This document shows positions 33,050 to 40,352 of a stretch of 64,000 nucleotides of DNA, in pieces. A program made the translations under genes and the position numbers. Location: assembly GCA_016705365.1 (NCBI GenBank), contig JADIYI010000005.1, positions 310,001-374,000 of the forward strand, written 5' to 3'. The notes beneath the pieces are model-generated. The model saw nothing but the letters and a program-made list of their open reading frames with translations. It was not told the origin of the DNA and did no database searches. Source of the stretch: Gammaproteobacteria bacterium (lineage in GTDB: Bacteria; Pseudomonadota; Gammaproteobacteria; Pseudomonadales; UBA5518). Positions within the stretch are counted from its first letter, which is position 1. Each line of letters starts with the position of its first letter.

Positions 33050-33293
33050 TTGACATGATAGAGATTTTGTACCGAGAGCTCCCCGGCTGATGCTGAAGAG
33101 CCAATCTCGCCGATAAGCGGGGATCTAATCGCAAGGACCTGGCGATGTGGGCGATTGCCGGCGGGACACCGCGAGCTTTCCTGTGCCCAGTGCCACACTC
33201 CTCTTGGCGGCGGCAACGAGCGGCCGCTGCCGGCCCTGAGCGCAGGAGTGGGACGCGAAGACTATGCTCGTGTCAGTCATGCAGGAATCGAAC

Positions 33294-34448
33294 ATGGACA
33301 ATGACGGACTCGCGGATATCCGCCAATCGGTGCGAAAGCTGTGTGAGGGCTTTCCGGGGGAATACTGGCGCAAGCTCGATCGCGAGCGCAGTTACCCGAG
33401 CGAGTTCGTCGCGACGCTGACGCGCGCGGGCTTCCTGTCGGTACTGATCCCGGAACAGTACGGCGGCGCCGGGCTCGGCATCGAGGCGGCGGCCGCGATA
33501 CTCGAGGAGATTCACCGCTCGGGCTGCAACGGCGGTGCCTGCCACGCCCAGATGTACACCATGGGTGCGCTGCTCAAGCACGGCACGGCGGAACAGAAGG
33601 CGCGTTACCTGCCAAAGCTGGCGAGTGGCGAGTTGCGCCTGCAGGCCTTCGGCGTGACCGAGCCCGACAGTGGCACCGACACCACGCGCATCACCACCTT
33701 TGCGCGCCGCGAGGGCAAGAGCTATTTCGTCAGCGGCCAGAAAATCTGGATCAGCCGCGCCGAGCATTCGGACCTGATGGTGCTGCTGGTGCGCACCACG
33801 CGTCGCGAGGAGTGCGCCCGGTCATCGGACGGGCTGAGCGTGCTGCTGGTCGATATGCGCGAGGCGCTCGGCAAGGGGCTCGTGATCCGCCCGGTCCGCA
33901 CCATGATCAACCACGCCACGACCGAGCTGTTCTTCGACGAGCTCGAGGTTCCGCTCGCCAATCTCATCGGCCAGGAAGGCAATGGCTTTCGGCATATTCT
34001 CGATGGCATGAACGCGGAGCGCATCCTGATCGCGGCGGAATGTATCGGCGACGGGCGTTTTTTCGTGGATCGTGCGGCGGCCTACGCCCGCGAGCGCTCG
34101 GTGTTCGGGCGGCCGATCGGTCAGAACCAGGGTGTGCAGTTCCCGATCGCGCGCGCCCATGTGCAGCTCTCGGCTGCCGCCGAAATGGTGAACAAGGCAG
34201 CGGCGATGTACCAGTCGGGCCAGCCCTGTGGCACCGAGGCCAACATGGCCAAGATGCTCGCCTCGGAAGCCAGCTGGTATGCTGCCGACATGTGCGTGCA
34301 GACCCATGGCGGTTTTGGTTTCGCGGAGGAGTACGACATCGAGCGCAAGTTCCGCGAGACGCGCCTTTACCAGGTCGCACCGATAAGCACCAACCTGATC
34401 CTGAGCCATGTCGCCACGCATGTGCTGGGATTGCCGAAATCCTTTTGA
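33294..34448 (+). CDS. Acyl-CoA dehydrogenase
   Basis: A 384-residue FAD enzyme introducing a 2,3-double bond in acyl-CoA. I prefer ATG 33294 (AGGA before it) to ATG 33264. Family marks are VLIPEQYGGAGLGIEAAAAI, FGVTEPDSGTDTTRITTFAR, YFVSGQKIWISRAEHSDLMV, ERSVFGRPIGQNQGVQFPIA and VQTHGGFGFAEEYDIERKFR. The usual YEGTSEI segment near the end, carrying the catalytic Glu in many members, is instead LYQVAPISTNLI, which marks the branched-chain/citronellyl-CoA-dehydrogenase-like subgroup as I know it. A MaoC-type hydratase follows after 17 bp. Substrate unknown. Confidence 0.9.
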   Translation: MDNDGLADIRQSVRKLCEGFPGEYWRKLDRERSYPSEFVATLTRAGFLSVLIPEQYGGAGLGIEAAAAILEEIHRSGCNGGACHAQMYTMGALLKHGTAEQKARYLPKLASGELRLQAFGVTEPDSGTDTTRITTFARREGKSYFVSGQKIWISRAEHSDLMVLLVRTTRREECARSSDGLSVLLVDMREALGKGLVIRPVRTMINHATTELFFDELEVPLANLIGQEGNGFRHILDGMNAERILIAAECIGDGRFFVDRAAAYARERSVFGRPIGQNQGVQFPIARAHVQLSAAAEMVNKAAAMYQSGQPCGTEANMAKMLASEASWYAADMCVQTHGGFGFAEEYDIERKFRETRLYQVAPISTNLILSHVATHVLGLPKSF

Positions 34449-34465
34449 AGACTGGCGGAGCAGCG

Positions 34466-35305
34466 ATGCCGGACCTCGCACATCTGCGCTCCTGGATCGG
34501 GCGCGAAGAAATTGCCCACGATGTGGCGGGCGCGGGCCCGCTTGCCGGGTTGGCGGCGCTGCTCGATCGCGAGCAGCCGTTTGCGCAAAGCCTGCCGCCG
34601 CTGGCGCACTGGCTCTATTTCCTGCCGTATGTACGCCAGTCGCTGATCGGTGCCGACGGTCATCCGCTGCGCGGCGGCTTTCTGCCGCCGGTAGCGCTGC
34701 CACGGCGCATGTGGGCCGGCGGGCGGATACGTTTCGTGACGCCGATCGGGCTCGGTGCGCGCATGCAGCGCCGTTCCGTAATCGATGAGATCAAGCGCAA
34801 GAGCGGCGCCTCGGGCGATCTGGTTTTCGTGACGCTGCGTCATGAAATCAGCGCCGACGGCGAACTCGCACTGGTCGAGGAACAGGACCTGGTGTATCGG
34901 GGCGAGCAGGGCGAGGCGCGCCCGGAGGCTGCAACCGAAGCCAGACGCACGGCTGATCGCGAGGAGATCGTGAGCGTGGATCCGGTGCAGTTGTTTCGTT
35001 TCTCGGCGCTGACCTTCAACAGTCACCGCATCCACTACGATCGCGACTATGCGCGCGTGGTCGAGGGCTACCGCGGGCTGGTAGTGCACGCTCCGTTGCT
35101 GGCGACCTTGCTGGTGCATTTCTGGCTGGAGCAGGATTCAACCGCACCGATCCGCAACTTCAGTTTCCGCGCCCTGCAACCGTTGCTCGACGATGCACCG
35201 TTTGCGTTGTGTCTGAAGCGGCGGGTCGCGGGGGGCGAACTGTGGACGCGTGACCATGCCGGGCGGGAAACGATGCGTGCGGAGCTCGATTGCGCGCCAG
35301 GGTAG
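34466..35305 (+). CDS. MaoC-like hydratase/dehydratase (FAS1-like double hot dog)
   Basis: A 279-residue enoyl/mesaconyl-CoA hydratase-like protein. ATG 34466 follows GCGGAG. The N-terminal half resembles the FAS1-like dehydratase domain (RMWAGGRIRFVTPIGLGARM), and the C-terminal half has the hydratase-2 motif in LTFNSHRIHYDRDYARVVEG followed by GLVVHAPLLATLLVHF. It should add water to an unsaturated acyl-CoA, which fits being the partner of the preceding dehydrogenase. The two genes are alone between a fossil ligase and convergent envelope genes. Confidence 0.82.
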   Translation: MPDLAHLRSWIGREEIAHDVAGAGPLAGLAALLDREQPFAQSLPPLAHWLYFLPYVRQSLIGADGHPLRGGFLPPVALPRRMWAGGRIRFVTPIGLGARMQRRSVIDEIKRKSGASGDLVFVTLRHEISADGELALVEEQDLVYRGEQGEARPEAATEARRTADREEIVSVDPVQLFRFSALTFNSHRIHYDRDYARVVEGYRGLVVHAPLLATLLVHFWLEQDSTAPIRNFSFRALQPLLDDAPFALCLKRRVAGGELWTRDHAGRETMRAELDCAPG

Positions 35306-35324
35306 AGGTGCGCGGCGACCCGGC

Positions 35325-35855
35325 TCAGCGCATCACGCCCACCGGCGGCGGGGTGCCGGGTGGCGGGTAGGCGGGCGCATGACTGGCCGCCGCGGTGTGC
35401 TGCGACACGAATTGCCCGGGCAACTGATTGCCTTTGGCGTACATGCATTGCATATAGGCGATGTCGTAGCTGCGCTGCATCTGGTACGACGATCCATACA
35501 TGCCATCGCTGCCCGCCGCGCTGCCGATCAGCAATCCGGTGCCGGCGCCAATCGCCGCACCTGATCCCGGCTCGCCGGATGCGGAGCCGATGATTGCACC
35601 GGCGGTCGCGCCGAGTGCCGTACCCACCGCCGCGCTGCGAACGGCATTGTCCTCGGCGGCGCTGGCGGCGGGGGCCACCACACCCTGCGCATACTGCTGA
35701 CAGCTCAGAGAGTCATTCTGGAACTCGTTGAAGTTCTTGTGCGCTCCCGGGAGGACCATCACGGTAGGTGCAGTGGGCACGCTCGCGCAGCCATTCAGAA
35801 GCACGCTCGCGGCCAGTGACAGTATCGGGACGCTCAGGGTCGGGGCAATTTTCAT
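35325..35855 (-). CDS. Glycine-zipper outer-membrane lipoprotein
   Basis: A 176-residue lipoprotein starting MKIAPTLSVPILSLAA at ATG 35855, with lipobox LLNGC. The centre, about residues 75-115, has a glycine-zipper (GTALGATAGAIIGSASGEPG and GAAIGAGTGLLIGSAAGS) as in SlyB/17-kDa surface antigen-like proteins. Three further cysteines and a Pro-rich end (PPPGTPPPVG) follow. Such zippers insert in or pack against membranes, often as stress-related envelope proteins. The start is 8 bp after the Gly/His-rich gene's stop, so the two are co-transcribed. Confidence 0.8.
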   Translation of the reverse strand: MKIAPTLSVPILSLAASVLLNGCASVPTAPTVMVLPGAHKNFNEFQNDSLSCQQYAQGVVAPAASAAEDNAVRSAAVGTALGATAGAIIGSASGEPGSGAAIGAGTGLLIGSAAGSDGMYGSSYQMQRSYDIAYMQCMYAKGNQLPGQFVSQHTAAASHAPAYPPPGTPPPVGVMR

Positions 35856-35862
35856 ATAACAC

Positions 35863-36333
35863 CTATCGCGCCAGCTGTGGCGCACCTCCGGTTTGCGGGA
35901 CGACTGACAGCCAGGTCGTATTGCAGTGCTGTACGTAGGGGTGGTAGCCGGCGGGATCCTCGCAGTAGAACCAGTAATTGCTGGTCGCGGGTGCCGCCGG
36001 CTCCCGGGAAACGTAGACCTCGGGCGCGGGCTCGGGGATATACACGCGCGATTCGATCACGCGCTGAACCGGGTACGCTCCATAGGCATAGGGGTACGGA
36101 TAGCCGACGCCATAGGCATACGGATAAGACCATGCTCCCCACCAGCCCGGCCCACCCAGCGCGACACCCCAATAGCTGCCGTGCCAGTTGCCACCATGCC
36201 CGCCGCCGCCGTGCCAGCTACCGTGGTGGCCACCACCGCGATGACCGCCGCCTCCACGGCCGTCGGCCAGTACGGAGCTGCCCGGCGCCAGCGCCAGCAG
36301 CATCGCGACCCCCACGACAAAAGCCTTTTTCAT
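35863..36333 (-). CDS. Exported Gly/His-rich and aromatic-rich small protein
   Basis: A 156-residue secreted or periplasmic protein. MKKAFVVGVAMLLALAPGSS with VLADG following is a Sec signal peptide from ATG 36333. The mature protein begins with a Gly-His-rich stretch of about 30 residues (HRGGGHHGSWHGGGGHGGNW), then a Tyr/Pro/Gly-rich part (YPYAYGVGYPYPYAYGAYPV), and ends with a globular SNYWFYCEDPAGYHPYVQHC, a segment common in small exported proteins of proteobacteria. Metal binding by the His-rich part is plausible but not shown. It is paired with the glycine-zipper lipoprotein. Confidence 0.78.
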   Translation of the reverse strand: MKKAFVVGVAMLLALAPGSSVLADGRGGGGHRGGGHHGSWHGGGGHGGNWHGSYWGVALGGPGWWGAWSYPYAYGVGYPYPYAYGAYPVQRVIESRVYIPEPAPEVYVSREPAAPATSNYWFYCEDPAGYHPYVQHCNTTWLSVVPQTGGAPQLAR

Positions 36334-36705
36334 GCAATTCGCTCCATGGCCGGAAAAACATCTCTCGATCACGATCGAAAGACGGTTGTCGCAGTAGGTA
36401 ACGAAGAGCGATGCCCGCGGTTGACAGTTTCGTGAAAAGATTCGATGGGGGAGAGCCGGGGTCTGGCCGAATCCACCGAAGGAACATCAGGCGGACAACA
36501 CACGGCATCGATGTCTATACCTGCCCGGTCGATGTGCTGCGGCGCTGATTTTGGTGATGCGCTTGAGTTAATATCGACCAAACAGCACGACCTAACGTCG
36601 TCAAGTTCACATCGATGTCCCCTCGCTGAGATAGACAAGGCCTTTATCCAGCAGGCGAACAGTGAACAATCCATCAACGTGATGTTGCAGATCCAGCGAG
36701 AAATT
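36334..36705. other. 372-bp divergent intergenic region
   Basis: No gene is seen. It separates the minus-strand envelope pair from a plus-strand SDR. It holds one perfect small palindrome, TCGATC-AC-GATCGA at 36365-36378, about 32 bp before the Gly/His-rich start, and from about 36540 on a lower-GC stretch that continues into the SDR gene. No terminator-like hairpin with a T-run is visible. Confidence 0.5.
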
Positions 36706-37506
36706 ATGAAAATTGATCTGAGCAATAACGTAGCGATTATTACCGGTGCTGCTTCCGGTATCGGTGCAGCCAGTGCGTGCCAGTTTGTTGAAGCCGGTGC
36801 TCAGGTCGTGGTCGCTGATCTCAATGATGAAAACGGTGAAGCACTGGTTGCCGGGTTAAATGCGCTACGGTCCGGCAGTGCGATTTATCAACATTGTGAC
36901 GTGACCGATCCGGTCGCGCTGGAGCAGCTGTGTCAGCTGGCGGTTGATCATTTCGGCCGTTTGACGATCATGGTCAATAATGCCGGTCGCGGTGGCTTGG
37001 GGGAAACGCCGGACATTCCCATCGAAGAATGGAAAAGCATTATCGATATTGATTTGAACGGTGTGTTTTATGGTTCTCGTGCCGCGATCCCTCATCTCAA
37101 GCAGGCGGGGGGCGGTGTAATCATAAATACAGCGTCTTTATCGGGCCAGCGCGCGGATTACGGGTTTGGTGCTTACAATGCAGCCAAGGCTGCAGTCATC
37201 AACTACACGCGCACTTTGGCGCTGGATCACGGCAAGGATAATATCCGGGCCAATGCGATTTGTCCCGGCTGGATTGCTACGCCGCTTACTGCTGCTATCG
37301 GGGAAATTGAGCAGATTGCTTCTGCCTTGCAGCAGGCGATTCCTTTGCAACGGCCTGGCAAACCCGAAGAAGTGGCCGCAATGATCAGTTTTTTGGCATC
37401 GCCTCTGGCTGGCTACATTACCGGCGCTGATATTGTGGTTGATGGGGGTTTGGGGGTAAGTAATGGCCAGCCGAATATTCCGGCGATCTTGGCGGGGATG
37501 TCTTAG
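36706..37506 (+). CDS. Short-chain dehydrogenase/reductase with atypical codon use
   Basis: A 266-residue SDR, starting MKIDLSNNVAIITGAASGIG at ATG 36706. Cofactor loop TGAASGIG, NNAGRGGLG, IINTASLSGQRADYG and YNAAKAAVINYTRTLAL give all canonical motifs; Asp in VVADLNDENGE favours NAD. Substrate unknown. Many codons end in A or T (GTT, ATT, GCT, GGT), unlike the GC-ending codons of its neighbours, so it was probably acquired. It is followed 42 bp later by an APH-like gene. Confidence 0.85.
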   Translation: MKIDLSNNVAIITGAASGIGAASACQFVEAGAQVVVADLNDENGEALVAGLNALRSGSAIYQHCDVTDPVALEQLCQLAVDHFGRLTIMVNNAGRGGLGETPDIPIEEWKSIIDIDLNGVFYGSRAAIPHLKQAGGGVIINTASLSGQRADYGFGAYNAAKAAVINYTRTLALDHGKDNIRANAICPGWIATPLTAAIGEIEQIASALQQAIPLQRPGKPEEVAAMISFLASPLAGYITGADIVVDGGLGVSNGQPNIPAILAGMS

Positions 37507-37548
37507 AGGGGCGGGCGAGGCGCAGGGTTTCTCCATGGGACAACCGAA

Positions 37549-38895
37549 GTGACAGCGACTGACGAAACCAGCAAGATCACCGCCTGGCTTGAATCGAATT
37601 TGCGAGGGACGGTCGTGCGCATCGCCCGGCAGGCGCGCTGGCGGCCGGTATGGTTCGCGGATCTGGAACGCGAAGACGAACGGCTCGAACTCTGCGTCCG
37701 GGGTGACCGTACGGACATGCGGCTGATCTTCCCGCTCGATCACGAGATGCGGTTCCAGTCACTCTTGCATGGCCACGGCATCCCCGCGGCCAAGGTGCAT
37801 GGGTGGATCGATGACCCGTGCGCCTATGTCATGGACCGCGTGCCGGGACGGGAAGACTTTGGCGGGCTAACGGATGCGCAGAAGTGCGCGGTCGTGGATG
37901 ACTATGTCCAGATTCTTGCCCGCATGCATCGCCTCGACATCAATCCATTTGTGCAGGCCGGGATCGCGCGCGCTGCACGCCCGGAGGACTCGGGACGCAT
38001 CGGCCTGCGGCGATACGAGGAAATGTTTCGCGCGGCGAAGCAGCATCCCGAGCCGTTGATGGAATTCTGTCTCGGGTGGTTGCGACGCCACCCGCCCGAC
38101 TCCAGGGGTCGGGAAGCGCCGATCGTCTGGGACTCCGGACAATTTCATCATCAGCACGGCCGCATCACCGCGGTGCTCGACCTCGAGCTCGCGCACATCG
38201 GTGATCCGATGATGGACCTCGCGGGCTGGCGCATACGCGACACGGTGCTCGGGTATGGCGATTTCACTTCGCTCTACCGGAAATACGCCGAACTCACGGG
38301 GGTCCCCGTCGACCTCGACGCCATCCGCATTTACCTCATCGCTTTTACCTTGACGAATCAGCTTGCGTTCGCCGCCGCGCTGCGCAACCCGCCGCCGGAA
38401 TCCGATCTGATGATGAACCTGCGCTGGTGCGGTGAAACCAATCTGTTCGCGACGGAGGCGTTGGCAGAGTACCTCGACATCGAGCTTCCGACGGTGGATA
38501 TGCCGGCGCCGCGCGGCTCGCGCGCCGCGCCAGGCTACGGGCAACTTGCGGGGTCGTTGCGGCAGCTCGAGACCGACGACGAATTCCTGCGCTATCGGGC
38601 GCGAATGGCGTTTCGCCTCTCCCGCTATTTGCAGCGTCACGACGAGATCGGCGCGGTCGTGGCAGAGTCCGACCTCGACGACCTGCACCAACTTCTCGGC
38701 AAACGGCCGCCAACGTGGCAGGACGGTGAGACGGAGCTGGAGCGTTTCGTGCTGGCAGACGCCGATCAGGGCCGTCATGACGAAGCACTGATCCAGTTGC
38801 TGCATCGGCGCAACCTCCGGGCGCAAATGCTGTTGGGACCGCCCGGATCGGCCATGACCCGTCACATTCCGATGCAGCGTTTCCCGCGCACATGA
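37549..38895 (+). CDS. APH-fold phosphotransferase-like protein lacking the catalytic Asp
   Basis: A 448-residue member of the aminoglycoside phosphotransferase/choline-kinase-like fold with GTG start at 37549; the nearby ATG at 37535 meets a stop. The kinase core is recognisable: YVMDRVPGREDFGGLTDAQK and ILARMHRLDINPF, then IVWDSGQFHHQHGRITAVLD, with LELAHIGDPMMDLAGW. The usual catalytic HGDxxxxN is replaced by W194-D195-S196 and His201, while the metal-binding Asp211 remains. So either the fold has lost kinase activity or uses a shifted Asp195. A C-terminal domain of about 150 residues is also present in the relative at 45986. It overlaps the crotonase start by ATGA. Members next to acyl-CoA genes are thought to phosphorylate non-antibiotic alcohols. 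Confidence 0.75.
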   Translation: MTATDETSKITAWLESNLRGTVVRIARQARWRPVWFADLEREDERLELCVRGDRTDMRLIFPLDHEMRFQSLLHGHGIPAAKVHGWIDDPCAYVMDRVPGREDFGGLTDAQKCAVVDDYVQILARMHRLDINPFVQAGIARAARPEDSGRIGLRRYEEMFRAAKQHPEPLMEFCLGWLRRHPPDSRGREAPIVWDSGQFHHQHGRITAVLDLELAHIGDPMMDLAGWRIRDTVLGYGDFTSLYRKYAELTGVPVDLDAIRIYLIAFTLTNQLAFAAALRNPPPESDLMMNLRWCGETNLFATEALAEYLDIELPTVDMPAPRGSRAAPGYGQLAGSLRQLETDDEFLRYRARMAFRLSRYLQRHDEIGAVVAESDLDDLHQLLGKRPPTWQDGETELERFVLADADQGRHDEALIQLLHRRNLRAQMLLGPPGSAMTRHIPMQRFPRT

Positions 38896-39836
38896 AACGC
38901 CGCACGGATCTACAGGAAAGCGTAAATATGTATAGCGGCAAAGATTCCAGCCCCTTCGCAGCGGAGGGTGGCAAGACAACTCGTTATGGTGAAGATGGCT
39001 ACGAGGTGCTGCTGATCGATGAGCCCTCTGCCGGCATCCGCCGACTTACCCTCAATCGGCCCGAGAAACGAAACGCACTCAATCACCAGTTGCGTGGTGA
39101 GCTGCTGCATGCCCTGCAGGCCGGCGATGTCGACCCATCGGTCAAGGTCATGATCGTGCGCGGCGCCGGCAAATGCTTCTCTGCCGGCTATGACCTCGGT
39201 GGCGGCAATGCCGGCCAGGACTACCCTTTCCCCACCGCCGGCGGCGACAGCCAATGGCCGCGTCACGTGGTGGAAGGCTGGATGAAGATCTGGGATCTCG
39301 CCAAGCCGGTGATTGCACAGGTCCACGGCTATTGCCTTGCGGGTGGCAGCGAGTTGGCCACTGGCTGCGATCTGGTCTACGTCGCCGATAACGCGCAGAT
39401 CGGGTACCCGGCCGTTCGCTTTGGTGTGCCCGATATGCAATTTCACCCATGGCTCATGGGCATGCGCAAGGCAATGGAAATGCTCTTGACCGGAGATTCC
39501 CTGAACGGCAAGGAAGCGGTGAGTTATGGCTGGGCCACCCGCAGCTTTGCCGAAGAGGAGCTTGAATCAGGAACCGTGGAGCAAGCGGAACGTATCGCCA
39601 AAATCCCCGGCGATGTTCTCGCGCTCAACAAGCGTGCCGTTCACCGACAGATGGAAGTCATGGGTTTGCGCGATGGTTTGCGGCAAGGAACCGAAATTTG
39701 CGCGCTGGCCACTCACCAGGCGAGTTTCAAGGCGTTTATCGAAGCCACCGAGGGTGGCAGGAAGCTGACGAACGCATTGCAGGACCGGGATCAGGAATTC
39801 GGTGATTACCGGACCGACAATGCTGAAAAATCATGA
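38892..39836 (+). CDS. Enoyl-CoA hydratase/isomerase (crotonase) family protein
   Basis: A 314-residue crotonase, with an N-terminal extension of some 35 residues. IRRLTLNRPEKRNALNHQLR and VMIVRGAGKCFSAGYDLGGG form the oxyanion site, and QVHGYCLAGGSELATGCDLV contains the first catalytic Glu. The second Glu position is Ala (IGYPAVRFGVPDM), so hydratase chemistry is not certain and isomerase, hydrolase or other crotonase reactions are possible. It is tied to the APH-like gene by ATGA and followed by a MaoC-type gene. Confidence 0.83.
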   Translation: MKRRTDLQESVNMYSGKDSSPFAAEGGKTTRYGEDGYEVLLIDEPSAGIRRLTLNRPEKRNALNHQLRGELLHALQAGDVDPSVKVMIVRGAGKCFSAGYDLGGGNAGQDYPFPTAGGDSQWPRHVVEGWMKIWDLAKPVIAQVHGYCLAGGSELATGCDLVYVADNAQIGYPAVRFGVPDMQFHPWLMGMRKAMEMLLTGDSLNGKEAVSYGWATRSFAEEELESGTVEQAERIAKIPGDVLALNKRAVHRQMEVMGLRDGLRQGTEICALATHQASFKAFIEATEGGRKLTNALQDRDQEFGDYRTDNAEKS

Positions 39837-39862
39837 TCAGCAGACGCGACTGACAAGATTTT

Positions 39863-40327
39863 GTGAATGAATATCTGGATTATTTCGAGGATATCGATAT
39901 CGGCAAGCGCTATGTCGCCACTCAGCCGTTTCGCGTGAGCCGGGACGATATCGTCGCGTATGCGTTGATGTGGGATTGGCGCCCGCATCATGTTGACGAG
40001 CAAGCGGCGAGTGAGTCCTTGTTTCAGGGGCTCGTTGCGTGTGGCTCCCATGTGTTCGCGATCTGGACGCGCCTTTCGCTTCAAGCCCAGAGCGAGTCCC
40101 GGGCCCAGGCGGTGATGGCGGGTCTCGGTTGCGAGATGCGCATTAGGCTTCCAGTGCGGCCCGGCGACGAGATTTCCTATTCCGGCGAGGTCGTGGCCAA
40201 ACGCGAATCGAAGAGCCGCGGCGACGCAGGAATCATCGAGACGCATCATGAATTGCACAATCAGAACGGAGACCTGGTATTTCAAGTGGATGCCGTGACC
40301 CTGGTTCGAACGCGGCCGAGCCGGTGA
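39863..40327 (+). CDS. MaoC-family acyl-CoA dehydratase (hot dog fold)
   Basis: A 154-residue single hot dog protein with a GTG start at 39863. EYLDYFEDIDIGKRYVATQP and FRVSRDDIVAYALMWDWRP, with HHVDEQAASES next to it, give the (R)-hydratase-like motif region; GLVACGSHVFAIWTRL and PVRPGDEISYSGEVVAKRES complete it. It should hydrate an enoyl-CoA made by this gene group. The last 46 bp are overlapped by the 3-prime end of the convergent acyltransferase gene. Its 3-prime part (from 40072) is repeated at 42564. Confidence 0.82.
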   Translation: MNEYLDYFEDIDIGKRYVATQPFRVSRDDIVAYALMWDWRPHHVDEQAASESLFQGLVACGSHVFAIWTRLSLQAQSESRAQAVMAGLGCEMRIRLPVRPGDEISYSGEVVAKRESKSRGDAGIIETHHELHNQNGDLVFQVDAVTLVRTRPSR

Positions 40328-40352
40328 ATCGGCAGGATGTGTGAGAGGGGCG
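40072..40352 (+). repeat. Direct repeat copy 1: 3-prime half of the MaoC gene
   Basis: These 281 bp match 42564-42844 at a constant offset of 2492 bp without an indel, differing by scattered substitutions. Similarity begins at CCTTTCGCTTCAAG and fades after AGGGGCG, about 25 bp past the stop codon. The two copies bracket the acyltransferase gene. Confidence 0.85.
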
